Assembly: GCA_905181865.1 (NCBI GenBank)
Contig: CAJIZG010000001.1
Location: 682,001 to 746,000, forward strand
Length of the DNA: 64,000 bases
Source of the DNA: Urechidicola croceus
GTDB taxonomy: Bacteria > Bacteroidota > Bacteroidia > Flavobacteriales > Flavobacteriaceae
Direction: 5' to 3'
Notes under the pieces: model-generated
Database searches by the model: none
The model's input: only the letters and a program-made list of their open reading frames with translations
What the model was told of the DNA's origin: nothing
Part shown: positions 30,084 to 43,061 of the stretch, piece after piece
Position numbering within the stretch: the first letter of the stretch is position 1
Layout of the letters: each line of letters opens with the position of its first letter
Translations under genes and position numbers: made by a program

Positions 30084-31100
30084 TTATTTTAAGATAATTT
30101 CTATTTTCTCAAGTTCCTCTGTTGAAAACTCAAGAACTTCCAATGCTTTAATATTATCTAATAACTGAGATGTCTTACTCACACCCACCAAAACAGTCGT
30201 GATTTCTGGATTTCTTAGCAACCAAACAATGGCCATTTGCGCCAAACTTTGCCCCCTATTTTGTGCTATTTCATTAAGAAGGCGAACTTTACCCAATACT
30301 TTTGGTGTTATCTGAGCTGCTTTTAAATATCTATCATCTTTAACTGCTCGAGAATCCTCTGGTAGTCCATTTAAATATTTGTTTGTCAGCACTCCCTGTT
30401 GTAAGGGTGAAAAAGCTATCGAACCAATTCCTTCAGAACCCAAAACACTTAGTAAACCATCTTCTACCCATCTATCAAACATATTATATCTAGGTTGATG
30501 AATTAAGCAAGGTGTACCCAAGTCTTTTAAAATATTAGCCGCCTTCGCCGTATCTTCAGCATTGTACTGCGAGATTCCAACGTATAATGCCTTTCCTTGT
30601 CTTACCAAATGATCCAGTGCTCCCATTGTTTCTTCCAACGGTGTATCCGGATCTGGCCTGTGATGGTAAAATATATCGACATAATCTAAACCCATTCTTT
30701 TCAAACTTTGATCACAACTAGCGATTAAATATTTTCTAGAGCCAAAATTACCGTAAGGACCATTCCACATATCCCAACCTGCCTTCGAAGAAATAATTAA
30801 TTCATCTCTGTAGGATTTCAAATCCCTATTAAATATCTCACCAAAAGTTTCTTCTGACGCACCATAAGGTGGACCGTAATTATTTGCCAAATCAAAATGA
30901 GTAATTCCATTATCGAAAGCCGTTCTAACAATTTCACTTGCAGTATTAAAATTATCAGATCGCCCAAAATTATGCCATAAGCCCAAGGAAATCAAAGGTA
31001 ACATAATACCACTCTTACCACATCTTCTATATTTCATCGTATCATATCTATCGGGTGCTGCCACATAGTTTGGCAACCTCATGTTGACACTTACATTCAT
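30084..31100 (-). CDS. Aldo/keto reductase (YghZ-like)
   Basis: MKYRRCGKSGIMLPLISLGLWHNFG, DYVDIFYHHRPDPDTPLEETM. Confidence 0.92.
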   Translation of the reverse strand: MNVSVNMRLPNYVAAPDRYDTMKYRRCGKSGIMLPLISLGLWHNFGRSDNFNTASEIVRTAFDNGITHFDLANNYGPPYGASEETFGEIFNRDLKSYRDELIISSKAGWDMWNGPYGNFGSRKYLIASCDQSLKRMGLDYVDIFYHHRPDPDTPLEETMGALDHLVRQGKALYVGISQYNAEDTAKAANILKDLGTPCLIHQPRYNMFDRWVEDGLLSVLGSEGIGSIAFSPLQQGVLTNKYLNGLPEDSRAVKDDRYLKAAQITPKVLGKVRLLNEIAQNRGQSLAQMAIVWLLRNPEITTVLVGVSKTSQLLDNIKALEVLEFSTEELEKIEIILK

Positions 31101-31188
31101 ATATTTTTATTTAATTTGAATTATTTTATCAAAGTTACTTTATTCTTTATGATATAAAATGGAAATCTCTAAAAAGGTAAAGAGGCTA

Positions 31189-31677
31189 TTAATAGTACAA
31201 TCCGTTTTCAACAATAGTCTGAACTGCCTTTTTTTCATGCGCCACTCTATTGTTAAATTCCTCTAAAGGCAAGGAACTCTTTACACTGATAAATTTTATG
31301 TTATATCCTTTTAAAACTTCCTTAAAAATTAACTTAACTCTTTCTAAATGAAAATCAGAGCTAAGAACTAAGAGTTCAAATTCATTTATAACCCCGAAAA
31401 ACTCTTTAATTTTAAACGCATCCTCAACCGTATGTCCCGATAAAAGAGGCCTAAATATTACCTCTTCTGAGATCCCCTTTTCTTTTAAATATTCAATAGC
31501 ATAATGCGCATGAGATTTTGTAGTAGTATTAAAATGTTTTCCAAAACCGCCAGTACAGGCAATAACATAACTATCAGAAAAAATATCCAAACATTTATTT
31601 AACCGATCCTTTGCGATCCTTCCCAGTTCTCCACTCGGTGAGTTTTCAGAACCCAACACAACTATTACTTTTTGCAT
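31189..31677 (-). CDS. YdcF/ElyC (DUF218)-like protein
   Basis: VLGSENSPSGELG, ACTGGFGKHF, SDFHLERVKLIF. Confidence 0.7.
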   Translation of the reverse strand: MQKVIVVLGSENSPSGELGRIAKDRLNKCLDIFSDSYVIACTGGFGKHFNTTTKSHAHYAIEYLKEKGISEEVIFRPLLSGHTVEDAFKIKEFFGVINEFELLVLSSDFHLERVKLIFKEVLKGYNIKFISVKSSLPLEEFNNRVAHEKKAVQTIVENGLYY

Positions 31678-31949
31678 TTATATGTAATTCATTTAGAGAT
31701 AAAAAGAACAAATAATTGCACTTTCTTTGAGATTTTTGGTTGTTTTTTTATCAAAAATAAAGATAATTATTACAATAGTCAAGAAGAAGAAGAAGAAGAA
31801 TAGTATCAAAAATAGAACCTTATTAAGGAAAACTAACGAGCCTAAATAATTTTTATATTTAACATTATATATCGTAATTATTAACAAATTCAAAAAGGTT
31901 TTAAGGTCAATTATCCGTATTTTTGTGAAAACTTTTCGACACTTTCAAA

Positions 31950-34900
31950 ATGAATAAATTATTATCGCTTTTATATTCAACCAGACTTACGGGAATTTTA
32001 TTTTTATCATTCGCCGCATCTATGGGGATTGCAACTTTTATAGAAAATGATTACGGTACCCAAACTGCAAAGGCTCTCGTTTATAATGCCTGGTGGTTTG
32101 AGGCTATTATGGTCTTTTTTATGATCAATTTTTTTGGTAATATTTTCAAATATCGTTTATACAAAAAAGAAAAGTGGCCTGTTTTATTTTTCCACCTAGC
32201 CTTTGTGTTTATTATTATTGGCGCAGGAATTACAAGATACGTCAGCTTCGAAGGGATTATGCCAATCATTGAGGGAGAATCTAACAACATCATGTATTCT
32301 GAGGCTATTTACTTTGAAGTAACAACTCATGACAATGAGCAACAACGGATATCAGATCCAAAAAAAGTTTTATTATCTGCCAAAGGAAGTCCAAACTTTA
32401 TCTTTAAGGGAGATTTTAAGGATCAAGACTTTGAATTTGACCTCGTAGAATATATTCCGAACGCCAAAGAGGTGTTTGATGAAAACGAAAATGGAACTGA
32501 ATATTTGCATTTTGTAGAATCAACTTCAGGTTCGAGACATGATCATTATATAAAAAAAGGTACCAGTGAATTAATCCATAATGTATTGGTTGGTTTTGAC
32601 AATGTAGCCAATAATTCTATAGACGTTATAAGTAGTAATGGCGAATTAAAATTAAAATCGGCTTATGATGGAACTTACCTCAGAATGGCTGATCAATTCA
32701 ACGGAACTATTAAAAAAGATTCTGTTCAAGAATTAACATTTTTAGCACTGCACCAATTGGCAGGTTTAAGTTTTGTAATTCCAACCCCTGGGGTTAAAGG
32801 CACTTATAAAACAGTAAAAGGTGTCCGCGAAGAAAACCCATTAGATCGATTGGTTTTTGATGTTACCGTGGGTGATGAGACAAAGCAGGTAATCATTAAT
32901 GGCGGTCAATACAATATTGAAAACCCTACAAAAATTAAGGTTGGTGGGTTAAACTTTCGCGTGAGTTATGGATCAAAAGAGATTACAATTCCCTTTCATA
33001 TAAAATTGCGTGATTTTCAATTGGAAAATTATCCTGGATCTGAAAATCCAATGTCCTACGCTAGTGAAGTAACTGTAATTGATCCCAAAGAAACCTATGA
33101 TTTCAGAATTTATATGAATCACATATTATATCATGGTGGTTATAAATTCTTTCAATCTAGTTACAATATAACTCCAGATTATGAAGAAACACGCCTTTCG
33201 GTAAATTATGATTTCTGGGGTACTACAATCACCTATATTGGATATACTATGCTATTTATAGGACTTCTCCTCATATTATTTGTTAGAAACACGCGTTTTG
33301 ATGCCTTAAGAAAAAATTTAGAGAAAATTAAAAATAAAAAAGCAGCCCTCAGTGTTGCGCTATTACTGAGTTGTACTATTGGTTTTTCTCAGCATAATTT
33401 ACATGAATTAAATGAAACGCAAATCGATTCTATCCTACAGGCCGATGCTGTTAGCATAGAACATGCGGATAAGTTCAGTAAAATAATTATTCAAGATGCT
33501 GGAGGTCGAATGAAACCTGTTCATACTTTCTCTTCTCAATTACTGAGAAAAGTAAGTAAGGGTGATAGTTTTATGGGATTGAATTCAAGTCAGGCTCTAA
33601 TTTCAATGCTACAAAACCCTCGCTTATGGTTTAATACCCCAATCATTTATATCAAAAAGGACAATACCAAATTGCGCGATATCATTGGAATTCCACATGA
33701 TCAAAAATACGCACGTTTATCTGATTTTTTTACAACAGACAAGGGGGATTATAAAATTGGTGATATTCAAGAAAAAGCCTTTAAAAAGAAAAAGAAAAAT
33801 AAATTTGAGCAGAGTGTACTTAGCGTTGGAATGCGCGTAAACCTGCTATATGATGGTATTTTTGGAAATCTATTAGCAATGTTTCCAAGACCTAATGACC
33901 CTACAAATAAATGGGTTTCACAAAATCAATTGGCTACAGTAAAATATGCAGGAGTAGATTCTGTATTTGTAAAGCAAATTTTACCGGCATACCTTCAGAC
34001 GCTAGCAGAAGCTAAACAAAAAAACGACTATACCAAGGCTGATGAAATTTTAGTTGGGATTCAAAAATTTCAACAAAAATTTGGATCAGAAGTATATCCA
34101 GCTCAAAAGAAAATAGACTTAGAGGTATTCTATAATAAAAATGATATTTTCAAAAACTTATTTTGGCAGTATATGCTGGGGGGTGTTTTACTTTTTATTT
34201 TAATCATTGTAAATATTTTCAATGATTCTAAACCAATTAAAGTTCTTGTTAAGATTAGTACATATATTATTGCGGGGCTCTTTATATACCATACCGTTGG
34301 TCTAGGAATACGTTGGTATATTTCTGGACACGTACCATGGAGTAATGGCTATGAATCTATGATTTATATTGCTTGGGCAACGATGCTCTTCGGGTTAATC
34401 TTTGGAAGAAAATCTACTTTAACAGTTGCGGCTACAGCTTTCGTAACTTCTATGATTTTGATGTTTGCACATATGAACTGGATGGATCCAGAAATAGCAA
34501 ATTTAGTACCCGTACTCGATTCTTACTGGGTAATGATTCACGTATCCATTATTGTAGCCAGTTATGGTCCCTTTACTCTTAGTATGATATTAGGATTGAT
34601 TGCTTTATTTCTGATAGTCATTACTACAAAGAAAAACAAGAAAAAAATTAAACTAATCGTAAATGAAATAACCACGATAAGTGAAATGTCTATGACCCTA
34701 GGGCTCATATTACTTTCCATCGGAAACTTTTTAGGTGCGATTTGGGCCAACGAGAGTTGGGGACGTTATTGGGGTTGGGATCCAAAGGAAACTTGGGCCT
34801 TAATAAGTATCATGATATATGCTTTTGTATTACATACCCGTTTAATTCCTGGTTTAAGAGGACGTTATGTCTTTAACCTATTAGGCGTATTTTCTTTTAC

Positions 34901-35066
34901 TTCTATATTAATGACATATTTAGGGGTGAATCACTTATTATCAGGCTTGCACTCCTACGCCCAAGGTGAATCTGCAGAAGTACCTATTCAAATATGGTCG
35001 TGGCTTCTTTTTTCTGCAGTACTGAGTGTCGCAGCATTCTTTAAATACAAAAAACATTATAAATAA
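31950..35066 (+). CDS. CcsBA-type cytochrome c biogenesis protein (ResB + CcsA fusion)
   Basis: N-terminal ResB-like TM region; C-terminal WGWDPKETWALISIMIYAFVLHTR heme-handling WWD-type motif. Confidence 0.92.
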   Translation: MNKLLSLLYSTRLTGILFLSFAASMGIATFIENDYGTQTAKALVYNAWWFEAIMVFFMINFFGNIFKYRLYKKEKWPVLFFHLAFVFIIIGAGITRYVSFEGIMPIIEGESNNIMYSEAIYFEVTTHDNEQQRISDPKKVLLSAKGSPNFIFKGDFKDQDFEFDLVEYIPNAKEVFDENENGTEYLHFVESTSGSRHDHYIKKGTSELIHNVLVGFDNVANNSIDVISSNGELKLKSAYDGTYLRMADQFNGTIKKDSVQELTFLALHQLAGLSFVIPTPGVKGTYKTVKGVREENPLDRLVFDVTVGDETKQVIINGGQYNIENPTKIKVGGLNFRVSYGSKEITIPFHIKLRDFQLENYPGSENPMSYASEVTVIDPKETYDFRIYMNHILYHGGYKFFQSSYNITPDYEETRLSVNYDFWGTTITYIGYTMLFIGLLLILFVRNTRFDALRKNLEKIKNKKAALSVALLLSCTIGFSQHNLHELNETQIDSILQADAVSIEHADKFSKIIIQDAGGRMKPVHTFSSQLLRKVSKGDSFMGLNSSQALISMLQNPRLWFNTPIIYIKKDNTKLRDIIGIPHDQKYARLSDFFTTDKGDYKIGDIQEKAFKKKKKNKFEQSVLSVGMRVNLLYDGIFGNLLAMFPRPNDPTNKWVSQNQLATVKYAGVDSVFVKQILPAYLQTLAEAKQKNDYTKADEILVGIQKFQQKFGSEVYPAQKKIDLEVFYNKNDIFKNLFWQYMLGGVLLFILIIVNIFNDSKPIKVLVKISTYIIAGLFIYHTVGLGIRWYISGHVPWSNGYESMIYIAWATMLFGLIFGRKSTLTVAATAFVTSMILMFAHMNWMDPEIANLVPVLDSYWVMIHVSIIVASYGPFTLSMILGLIALFLIVITTKKNKKKIKLIVNEITTISEMSMTLGLILLSIGNFLGAIWANESWGRYWGWDPKETWALISIMIYAFVLHTRLIPGLRGRYVFNLLGVFSFTSILMTYLGVNHLLSGLHSYAQGESAEVPIQIWSWLLFSAVLSVAAFFKYKKHYK

Positions 35067-35107
35067 TAGTTGCATTTAAGTACATTTGCAAATTCTAAAA
35101 ATTAATT

Positions 35108-35662
35108 ATGTTTAATAAATATATCAAATTAGTTATCGCAATAGGAATCGTTGTTTGGGCCATTTTTCAATTTGTTGATAGCAATATTATGAACGGGATT
35201 TCACTTGTTCTTTTAAGTGGAATTTTTGTTCTGTTCTATTTTAAAAATGAATTTATTCTATTGGCTTTTTTACAATTACGTAAACAAAACTTTGAAGGGT
35301 GTAAAAAATGGTTGAGATATATAAAAAATCCGAGTTCTGCACTGATAACAAAACAAGAAGGTTATTACAACTTTCTACAAGGAATTCTCGTTTCTCAAAC
35401 GAATCTAACACAAGCAGAGAAGTTTTTTAAAAAAGCCTTGAGTCTTGGTTTATCCATGAGTCATGATATCGCTATGGCTAAGTTACAATTAGCTGGAATT
35501 GCCATGTCTAAGAATCGTAAAAATGAGGCTGTTGCACTGATGGCAGAAGCTAAAAAATTAGACAAACAAGGCATGTTAAAAGATCAGATTAAAATGATGA
35601 AAGATCAAATGAAAAAGGCTCCGGGAATGAATCATCATCAAATGAGAGGTCGCACAAGATAA
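35108..35662 (+). CDS. Small membrane TPR-like protein
   Basis: Two N-terminal TM helices and A/E/K-rich helical repeats. Confidence 0.65.
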   Translation: MFNKYIKLVIAIGIVVWAIFQFVDSNIMNGISLVLLSGIFVLFYFKNEFILLAFLQLRKQNFEGCKKWLRYIKNPSSALITKQEGYYNFLQGILVSQTNLTQAEKFFKKALSLGLSMSHDIAMAKLQLAGIAMSKNRKNEAVALMAEAKKLDKQGMLKDQIKMMKDQMKKAPGMNHHQMRGRTR

Positions 35663-35757
35663 TAAGAATTTACTCCTATAATTTTCGAAACTCTCGATAT
35701 ATAAGCAGCGATGGTTTTTTTATGCCTTTAAACAAAATTATCCCATGATCAAAATAA

Positions 35758-35796
35758 GTGAGGATTTACCTTACTTATTGTATGGTAAATCCTCAC
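35758..35796. repeat. Perfect 13-bp inverted repeat in intergenic region
   Basis: GTGAGGATTTACC-N13-GGTAAATCCTCAC. Confidence 0.8.
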
Positions 35797-35845
35797 CTAT
35801 TTACTTAAAACCCATTCTATATTTGTAGTCAGTTCTTAATGACTT

Positions 35846-35893
35846 CGAATATTATATGTAACTAGGAGGTTACTGATTATCCTATAATATTCG
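35846..35893 (+). other. Nested hairpin structure (possible ncRNA 3' end or terminator)
   Basis: Outer CGAATATTATA/TATAATATTCG (11 bp), inner GTAAC/GTTAC, followed by TTTTT. Confidence 0.5.
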
Positions 35894-36256
35894 TTTTTGG
35901 GGAATTTGCCTATGAAAAAAATGTTTCAAAAACTACTGTAATGCACTAGGGTTGCTATCCAACAACCCTTTTGCCTTACAAGTATTCTTCCGCTTCTTGA
36001 AGAACAAATACATTAAAACACTACTATATTTGCTGCGATTCTAAAGGAACTAACATTTGATTTAATTTTCTTGCAGAATTATGTGAAAAGAACTCAACAA
36101 GCTATAAGTTTTACTTGTCTCTTTTTAATTTATTATGGCAAAAATAATTCCTACAACACAGAATATAGTAATTAAATACTGACACACATCAATAAAGTAA
36201 GGTCTCTACTTTTAAAAATTTCTTTTCACTTTTAGTGGTGATTTGTAAACCGATTA

Positions 36257-37957
36257 TCAATCAATAGCCAGCAATTCTAAACTATCTTGATATTGAATTA
36301 TAAATACTCCTTTATTCTCAGAACTTCCAAAAGGCCGTTTTTCATAGTCAAACTTTCTTATAATTCGTTGAGAAACCCCTTGTGAAGCTCCTTCATTAAA
36401 ATCGGAAGCATTTGAAAGCCTTAGTAAAGTATCATACATCACATCAAATCCTCTTATTGCATATTCAGAAGGACGCACATAGTTCTTTACCTTGTATCTT
36501 TTTTGAAAATATTGCGATTCTAAACTACTAATATCTGTAAACTCAGACGCAGCAAATGTGAATTTTAATCGCGCTAATTGATTACTACTCACATCTCTAA
36601 AATTATCACCCTTATTAAATGCAAATAGTCGAATAGCTCTTTTTTCTAGTGGCATTACTCCCAAGTTATTTACAACAGTGGTAGTTACAATATTATCGTC
36701 ACTAGCTAAAATAACCCAATTCCTCTTATGAATGGTATCTATTACCTCCATAAATCGATCGTTTGCAATGTATCCACTACTAGGTTTTAATACCGTAATA
36801 TCACCTATTGAATTTTTTCTAAATATGGATGATAATCTACCTATAGCTGCAGCAGAATTAGCACTATTGTCTCCAATTATAATTACTTTTTCATCCTCAT
36901 AATTATCCAATAAATAATTCGCCATTTTCTCATATAATAAACTTTTATCCGGTGCCGTCTTAATGAGATTATTTACTGAAATTTTATTCTGAGTATTAGA
37001 AAATATAGGAGCGACTACAGGCACATTGGATACCCCTCTAGAAACTTGTTTTGCCAAATTCATAAACAATGGGCCAACAATTACATCCACTTTCTCAAAG
37101 TTATAATTTTCAATTATCTTACTTGTTTTACTCGAACTTTCTTCAGTATCTATCACATCTAATTTAATCTGCATTCCCTGCTGCCGCAATGAATCAATAG
37201 CTATTAAAGCTCCCGCATGAAAATCAGACGTAATATTTAGCAGTTTATTATTCCAAATAAACGCTTCATTGTCAACGTCTATTGAATTTAGTTTGTAAGG
37301 CAGCATCAAAACAACATTCAACAATTTATTTGTAATACTATCTCTAAAAAGATTTAACTCACTCTCAACTTCAATTGACTTCTCCCCTATTTTAATATGC
37401 ATCCCCAATTTAAGTCCATCTTTCAATGTTGGATTCATAGCATAGAGTTCATCTTCGGTAATCTCATACTTTTTTGTTAAGTTGTATACCGTATCATCCT
37501 TTACAACTTCATGCATGATTGCATTTGAGTCTACGACCTCTTCAATCACCTCTGGTCCTTCTTTTTTTACAGGTATCTGAATGACTCTACCAATACTTAA
37601 AGCATCTCCAAACAAATTATTAATTTGCTTGATACCATCGACAGTTACCCCATATTTTTGCGCAATACTAAATAATGTCTCTTTCTTTAATACTGTATGA
37701 AAACCTTCATTTACAATAACTTTTGAAGTGTTTATATTTTTATTTGGCACAATTATAACAGCATTCTCTCCTGGATTTCTGGAAACATCTGGGTTTAACT
37801 GCATCAATTCTTTCGACTTAATGCCATAATCTTTGGCAATACTTTTAATAGTTTCACCTTGTTTTACCGTATGAGAAATATATCTTCGCTGCTGTCCACA
37901 GGCCGATAATATTATTAAAAATAAAAAATACAGTTTTAATCCTTTCATAAACTTCAA
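36257..37957 (-). CDS. LysM-repeat lipoprotein with periplasmic-binding-like domain
   Basis: Lipobox SACG; LysM repeats HTVKQGETIKSIAKDYGI, HTVLKKETLFSIAQKYGV; C-terminal ligand-binding-like fold. Confidence 0.85.
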   Translation of the reverse strand: MKFMKGLKLYFLFLIILSACGQQRRYISHTVKQGETIKSIAKDYGIKSKELMQLNPDVSRNPGENAVIIVPNKNINTSKVIVNEGFHTVLKKETLFSIAQKYGVTVDGIKQINNLFGDALSIGRVIQIPVKKEGPEVIEEVVDSNAIMHEVVKDDTVYNLTKKYEITEDELYAMNPTLKDGLKLGMHIKIGEKSIEVESELNLFRDSITNKLLNVVLMLPYKLNSIDVDNEAFIWNNKLLNITSDFHAGALIAIDSLRQQGMQIKLDVIDTEESSSKTSKIIENYNFEKVDVIVGPLFMNLAKQVSRGVSNVPVVAPIFSNTQNKISVNNLIKTAPDKSLLYEKMANYLLDNYEDEKVIIIGDNSANSAAAIGRLSSIFRKNSIGDITVLKPSSGYIANDRFMEVIDTIHKRNWVILASDDNIVTTTVVNNLGVMPLEKRAIRLFAFNKGDNFRDVSSNQLARLKFTFAASEFTDISSLESQYFQKRYKVKNYVRPSEYAIRGFDVMYDTLLRLSNASDFNEGASQGVSQRIIRKFDYEKRPFGSSENKGVFIIQYQDSLELLAID

Positions 37958-38000
37958 ATGTTATTGTCGATTACACTTTTTAAAATATAGGCCTTACTTC

Positions 38001-39533
38001 CTATTCCCACTCAATAGTTGCCGGGGGCTTAGAACTAATGTCGTACACTACTCTATTAACGCCTTTTACTCCGTTTATTATCTTATTCGATGTTTCTTGT
38101 AAAAATTTATATGGTAAATCTACCCAATCCGCTGTCATTCCATCAACAGACTCTACAGCTCTTAGTGCAACGCATTTTTCATACGTGCGCTCATCTCCCA
38201 TTACTCCAACAGAGTTTACGGGTAGTAACATAGCACCCGCTTGCCACACCTTATCATATAAACCCCATTTTTTTAGGCCATTTATAAAAATAGCATCTAC
38301 TTCCTGTAACATTCTAACTTTATCAGCAGTAATATCTCCTAATATTCTTATTCCCAAACCTGGTCCTGGAAAAGGGTGTCTTCCTAACAATTCTGGATCT
38401 ATTCCCATTGATTTTCCAACTCTACGAACTTCATCTTTAAAAATCATTCGCAATGGTTCTACCACTTTTAATTTCATAAAATCTGGCAGACCTCCAACAT
38501 TATGGTGACTTTTTATAGTGGCACTTGGCCCTCCAGTTGCAGAAACAGACTCTATAACATCTGGATAAATAGTTCCTTGTGCTAAAAACTTCACATCTTC
38601 TAACAAATGTGATTCATCATCAAACACTTCAATAAACACACGACCTATAATTTTACGCTTTCCTTCAGGATCGCTTTCTCCAGTAAGTTCAGACAAAAAT
38701 CGTTCCGAAGCATCTACTCCTTTTACATTCAACCCCATTCCTTCATACTGCTCCAAAACACTTTCAAATTCACCTTTCCGCAATAAACCGTTATTCACAA
38801 AAATACAATAGAGTTGATCACCGATAGCTCTGTCTAACAAAACAGCTGCAACCGTAGAATCTACTCCTCCAGAAAGTCCTAAAACAACTTTATCCTTCCC
38901 TATTTTTTCTTTTAATGCGGCTACTGTAGTTTCAACAAATGAATCTGGCGTCCAATCTTGGTTTAATCCTGCAATTTTCACTAAAAAATTCTCTAATAAT
39001 TGAGCACCATCGGTGGAATGATATACTTCTGGATGAAATTGTATTGCATATGTATCCTCTCCTTCAATCTTAAAGGCAGCATTGCTAACATCTTCTGTAC
39101 TGGCAATCATCTTATAATTTGACGGTAGAGAACTAATAGTATCACTATGACTCATCCAAACCTGGCTACCTTCGTTTATTCCTTCGAACAATAATTCCTT
39201 ATGATTTAAATAAGTTAAATGAGCCCTGCCATATTCACGTGAATTAGAAGCACCTACTTCACCTCCAAAATTATATGCTAAATATTGCGCTCCATAACAA
39301 ACACCTAATAAAGGTATCTTCCCTTTTATTTCTGATAAATCAGGATGTGGTGCATCTTTACTTCTTACAGAATGAGGGCTACCCGATAAAATAACCGCTT
39401 TGTAATCTGAAACGTTAAACTTTTTACTGTTGTATGGGTGTATTTCGCTGTATATGTTGAGCTCTCGAACTCTACGTGCAATTAATTGCGTGAACTGCGA
39501 ACCGAAATCTAAAATAAGTACTTTATGTTGCAT
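38001..39533 (-). CDS. guaA: GMP synthase (start at [13 protein letters not shown])
   Basis: [42 protein letters not shown]-terminus. Confidence 0.97.
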   Translation of the reverse strand: MQHKVLILDFGSQFTQLIARRVRELNIYSEIHPYNSKKFNVSDYKAVILSGSPHSVRSKDAPHPDLSEIKGKIPLLGVCYGAQYLAYNFGGEVGASNSREYGRAHLTYLNHKELLFEGINEGSQVWMSHSDTISSLPSNYKMIASTEDVSNAAFKIEGEDTYAIQFHPEVYHSTDGAQLLENFLVKIAGLNQDWTPDSFVETTVAALKEKIGKDKVVLGLSGGVDSTVAAVLLDRAIGDQLYCIFVNNGLLRKGEFESVLEQYEGMGLNVKGVDASERFLSELTGESDPEGKRKIIGRVFIEVFDDESHLLEDVKFLAQGTIYPDVIESVSATGGPSATIKSHHNVGGLPDFMKLKVVEPLRMIFKDEVRRVGKSMGIDPELLGRHPFPGPGLGIRILGDITADKVRMLQEVDAIFINGLKKWGLYDKVWQAGAMLLPVNSVGVMGDERTYEKCVALRAVESVDGMTADWVDLPYKFLQETSNKIINGVKGVNRVVYDISSKPPATIEWE

Positions 39534-39757
39534 GTGCAAAAATAGTATTAAAATCAAAAACACCCTACGAGGGTGCCTATAATTTTTCTAAAATTACTAA
39601 TTGCTGTTTATATCAAATTTTAAAACAATATTACCTTCGATTTAGCGCAAAAAACAAAGCACACAGACAGGTCATAAACCATTATCAAAAATACAATGAA
39701 TAGCGTACGCTAAAAAAGCAATAGTTTCGCATTTAAAGTGGTTTTACGCCCTTTTAA

Positions 39758-41824
<2,067 letters not shown>

Positions 41825-41841
41825 TACTCTAAGGTTTATAT

Positions 41842-41878
41842 AAAAAAACACACTTCTAAATAGGAGTGTGTTTTTTTT
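41842..41878 (+). terminator. gyrB terminator
   Basis: AAACACACTTCTAAATAGGAGTGTGTTTTTTTT hairpin. Confidence 0.75.
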
Positions 41879-42932
41879 ATATATGAACTTCAATAGAATC
41901 GCTAAAATCAACCAAATACTAAGTTTATTAAAAATGAAAATATATATTTTAATTTTTATCGGGGTATTCACCTTAATACTTAATGCAAAAGCTCAAGATG
42001 GCTTTGAAGGATACCTTCTAGCAGACAAAAATGATCGAGATCAGTTAATTGATGCTTATACTAACCCTGCAATGAAAGGTTTAATTTATAGCATGAATAA
42101 CGGTTGGTATCATACCGCAAAAGTGCATCACCCTTTTGGCTTTGATATTTCAATTGGCTTAAATGTATCTTCAGTGCCAGGAGAAGATGAAATGTTTAAT
42201 CTTTCAGGTTTAACGTCTATAAACACAGGTTCAATCGCAGCTGCCACTATTGCTGGTTCAGAAGATGCTACGCCACTTACAACTATTAATTTTACAGAGA
42301 ATAATATTACTTATGCTGCCACCTTTAATGCTCCAGGTGGTATAAAAGAGAGTTTGCCATTAAACGCGGTACCTGCCCCTGCAGTTCAATTAAATTTAGG
42401 GTTACCTGCGAAATTTGAAGTAAGCTTGCGCTTAGTTCCAAAAGTTGGTTCTGATAATGTAAAAGGAAATTTATTTGGTTTTGGCGCAAAGAAAGAAATA
42501 ACAGATTGGTTTGGACCTGTAGGTAAAACACCTCTTCACGTTTCTTTACTTGCAGCATATACAACTATGAATGTAGACTATACTATTACAAACAGTGGAG
42601 CCATAAATGTTATCAATGGTATTGCTAAATTTAGTTTAAACTCATACACAATTCAAGCGATCACTTCTTTAAATTTCCCTATAATAAACGTATATGGAGG
42701 TGTAGGATATGGTGCTGGAAATTCAACGCTTAAAATGTTAGGAGATTATACGTTAACATACGTAACTCAATCTAGAACTATCTCAAATCCGATAGATTCA
42801 AAGTTTGATGCAAGCGGGTTTAGAACGACCCTTGGAGCGCGACTAAGTTTAGGTGTTTTTAAGGTTTTTGGAAGCTATACATTAAAAGAATACAACGCTG
42901 CAAATTTAGGTGTAGCAATTAGTATTAGATAA
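41868..42932 (+). CDS. DUF6588-like outer membrane/secreted protein (true start probably MKIYILIFIG at 41934)
   Basis: Signal peptide; beta-rich protein; the upstream part of the ORF overlaps the gyrB terminator. Confidence 0.7.
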   Translation: MFFLYMNFNRIAKINQILSLLKMKIYILIFIGVFTLILNAKAQDGFEGYLLADKNDRDQLIDAYTNPAMKGLIYSMNNGWYHTAKVHHPFGFDISIGLNVSSVPGEDEMFNLSGLTSINTGSIAAATIAGSEDATPLTTINFTENNITYAATFNAPGGIKESLPLNAVPAPAVQLNLGLPAKFEVSLRLVPKVGSDNVKGNLFGFGAKKEITDWFGPVGKTPLHVSLLAAYTTMNVDYTITNSGAINVINGIAKFSLNSYTIQAITSLNFPIINVYGGVGYGAGNSTLKMLGDYTLTYVTQSRTISNPIDSKFDASGFRTTLGARLSLGVFKVFGSYTLKEYNAANLGVAISIR

Positions 42933-43061
42933 TACTATCAAAATATAACAAAAAACGACCGCTAGTTTAGGTGCTTTTTTTTGCTTTAAATTAACTAAAA
43001 CCTTGGCTAAGAATTGTATTTTAGCGCCGTAAATATTCAAAAATAATTAAAAAATAAAAAT

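Noticed and set aside
31781-31800. (AAG)n microsatellite between the DUF218-like gene and ccsBA
   Set aside because: Short trinucleotide run outside any credible CDS; no evidence for phase variation. ORF 31693..31893 over it looks spurious.
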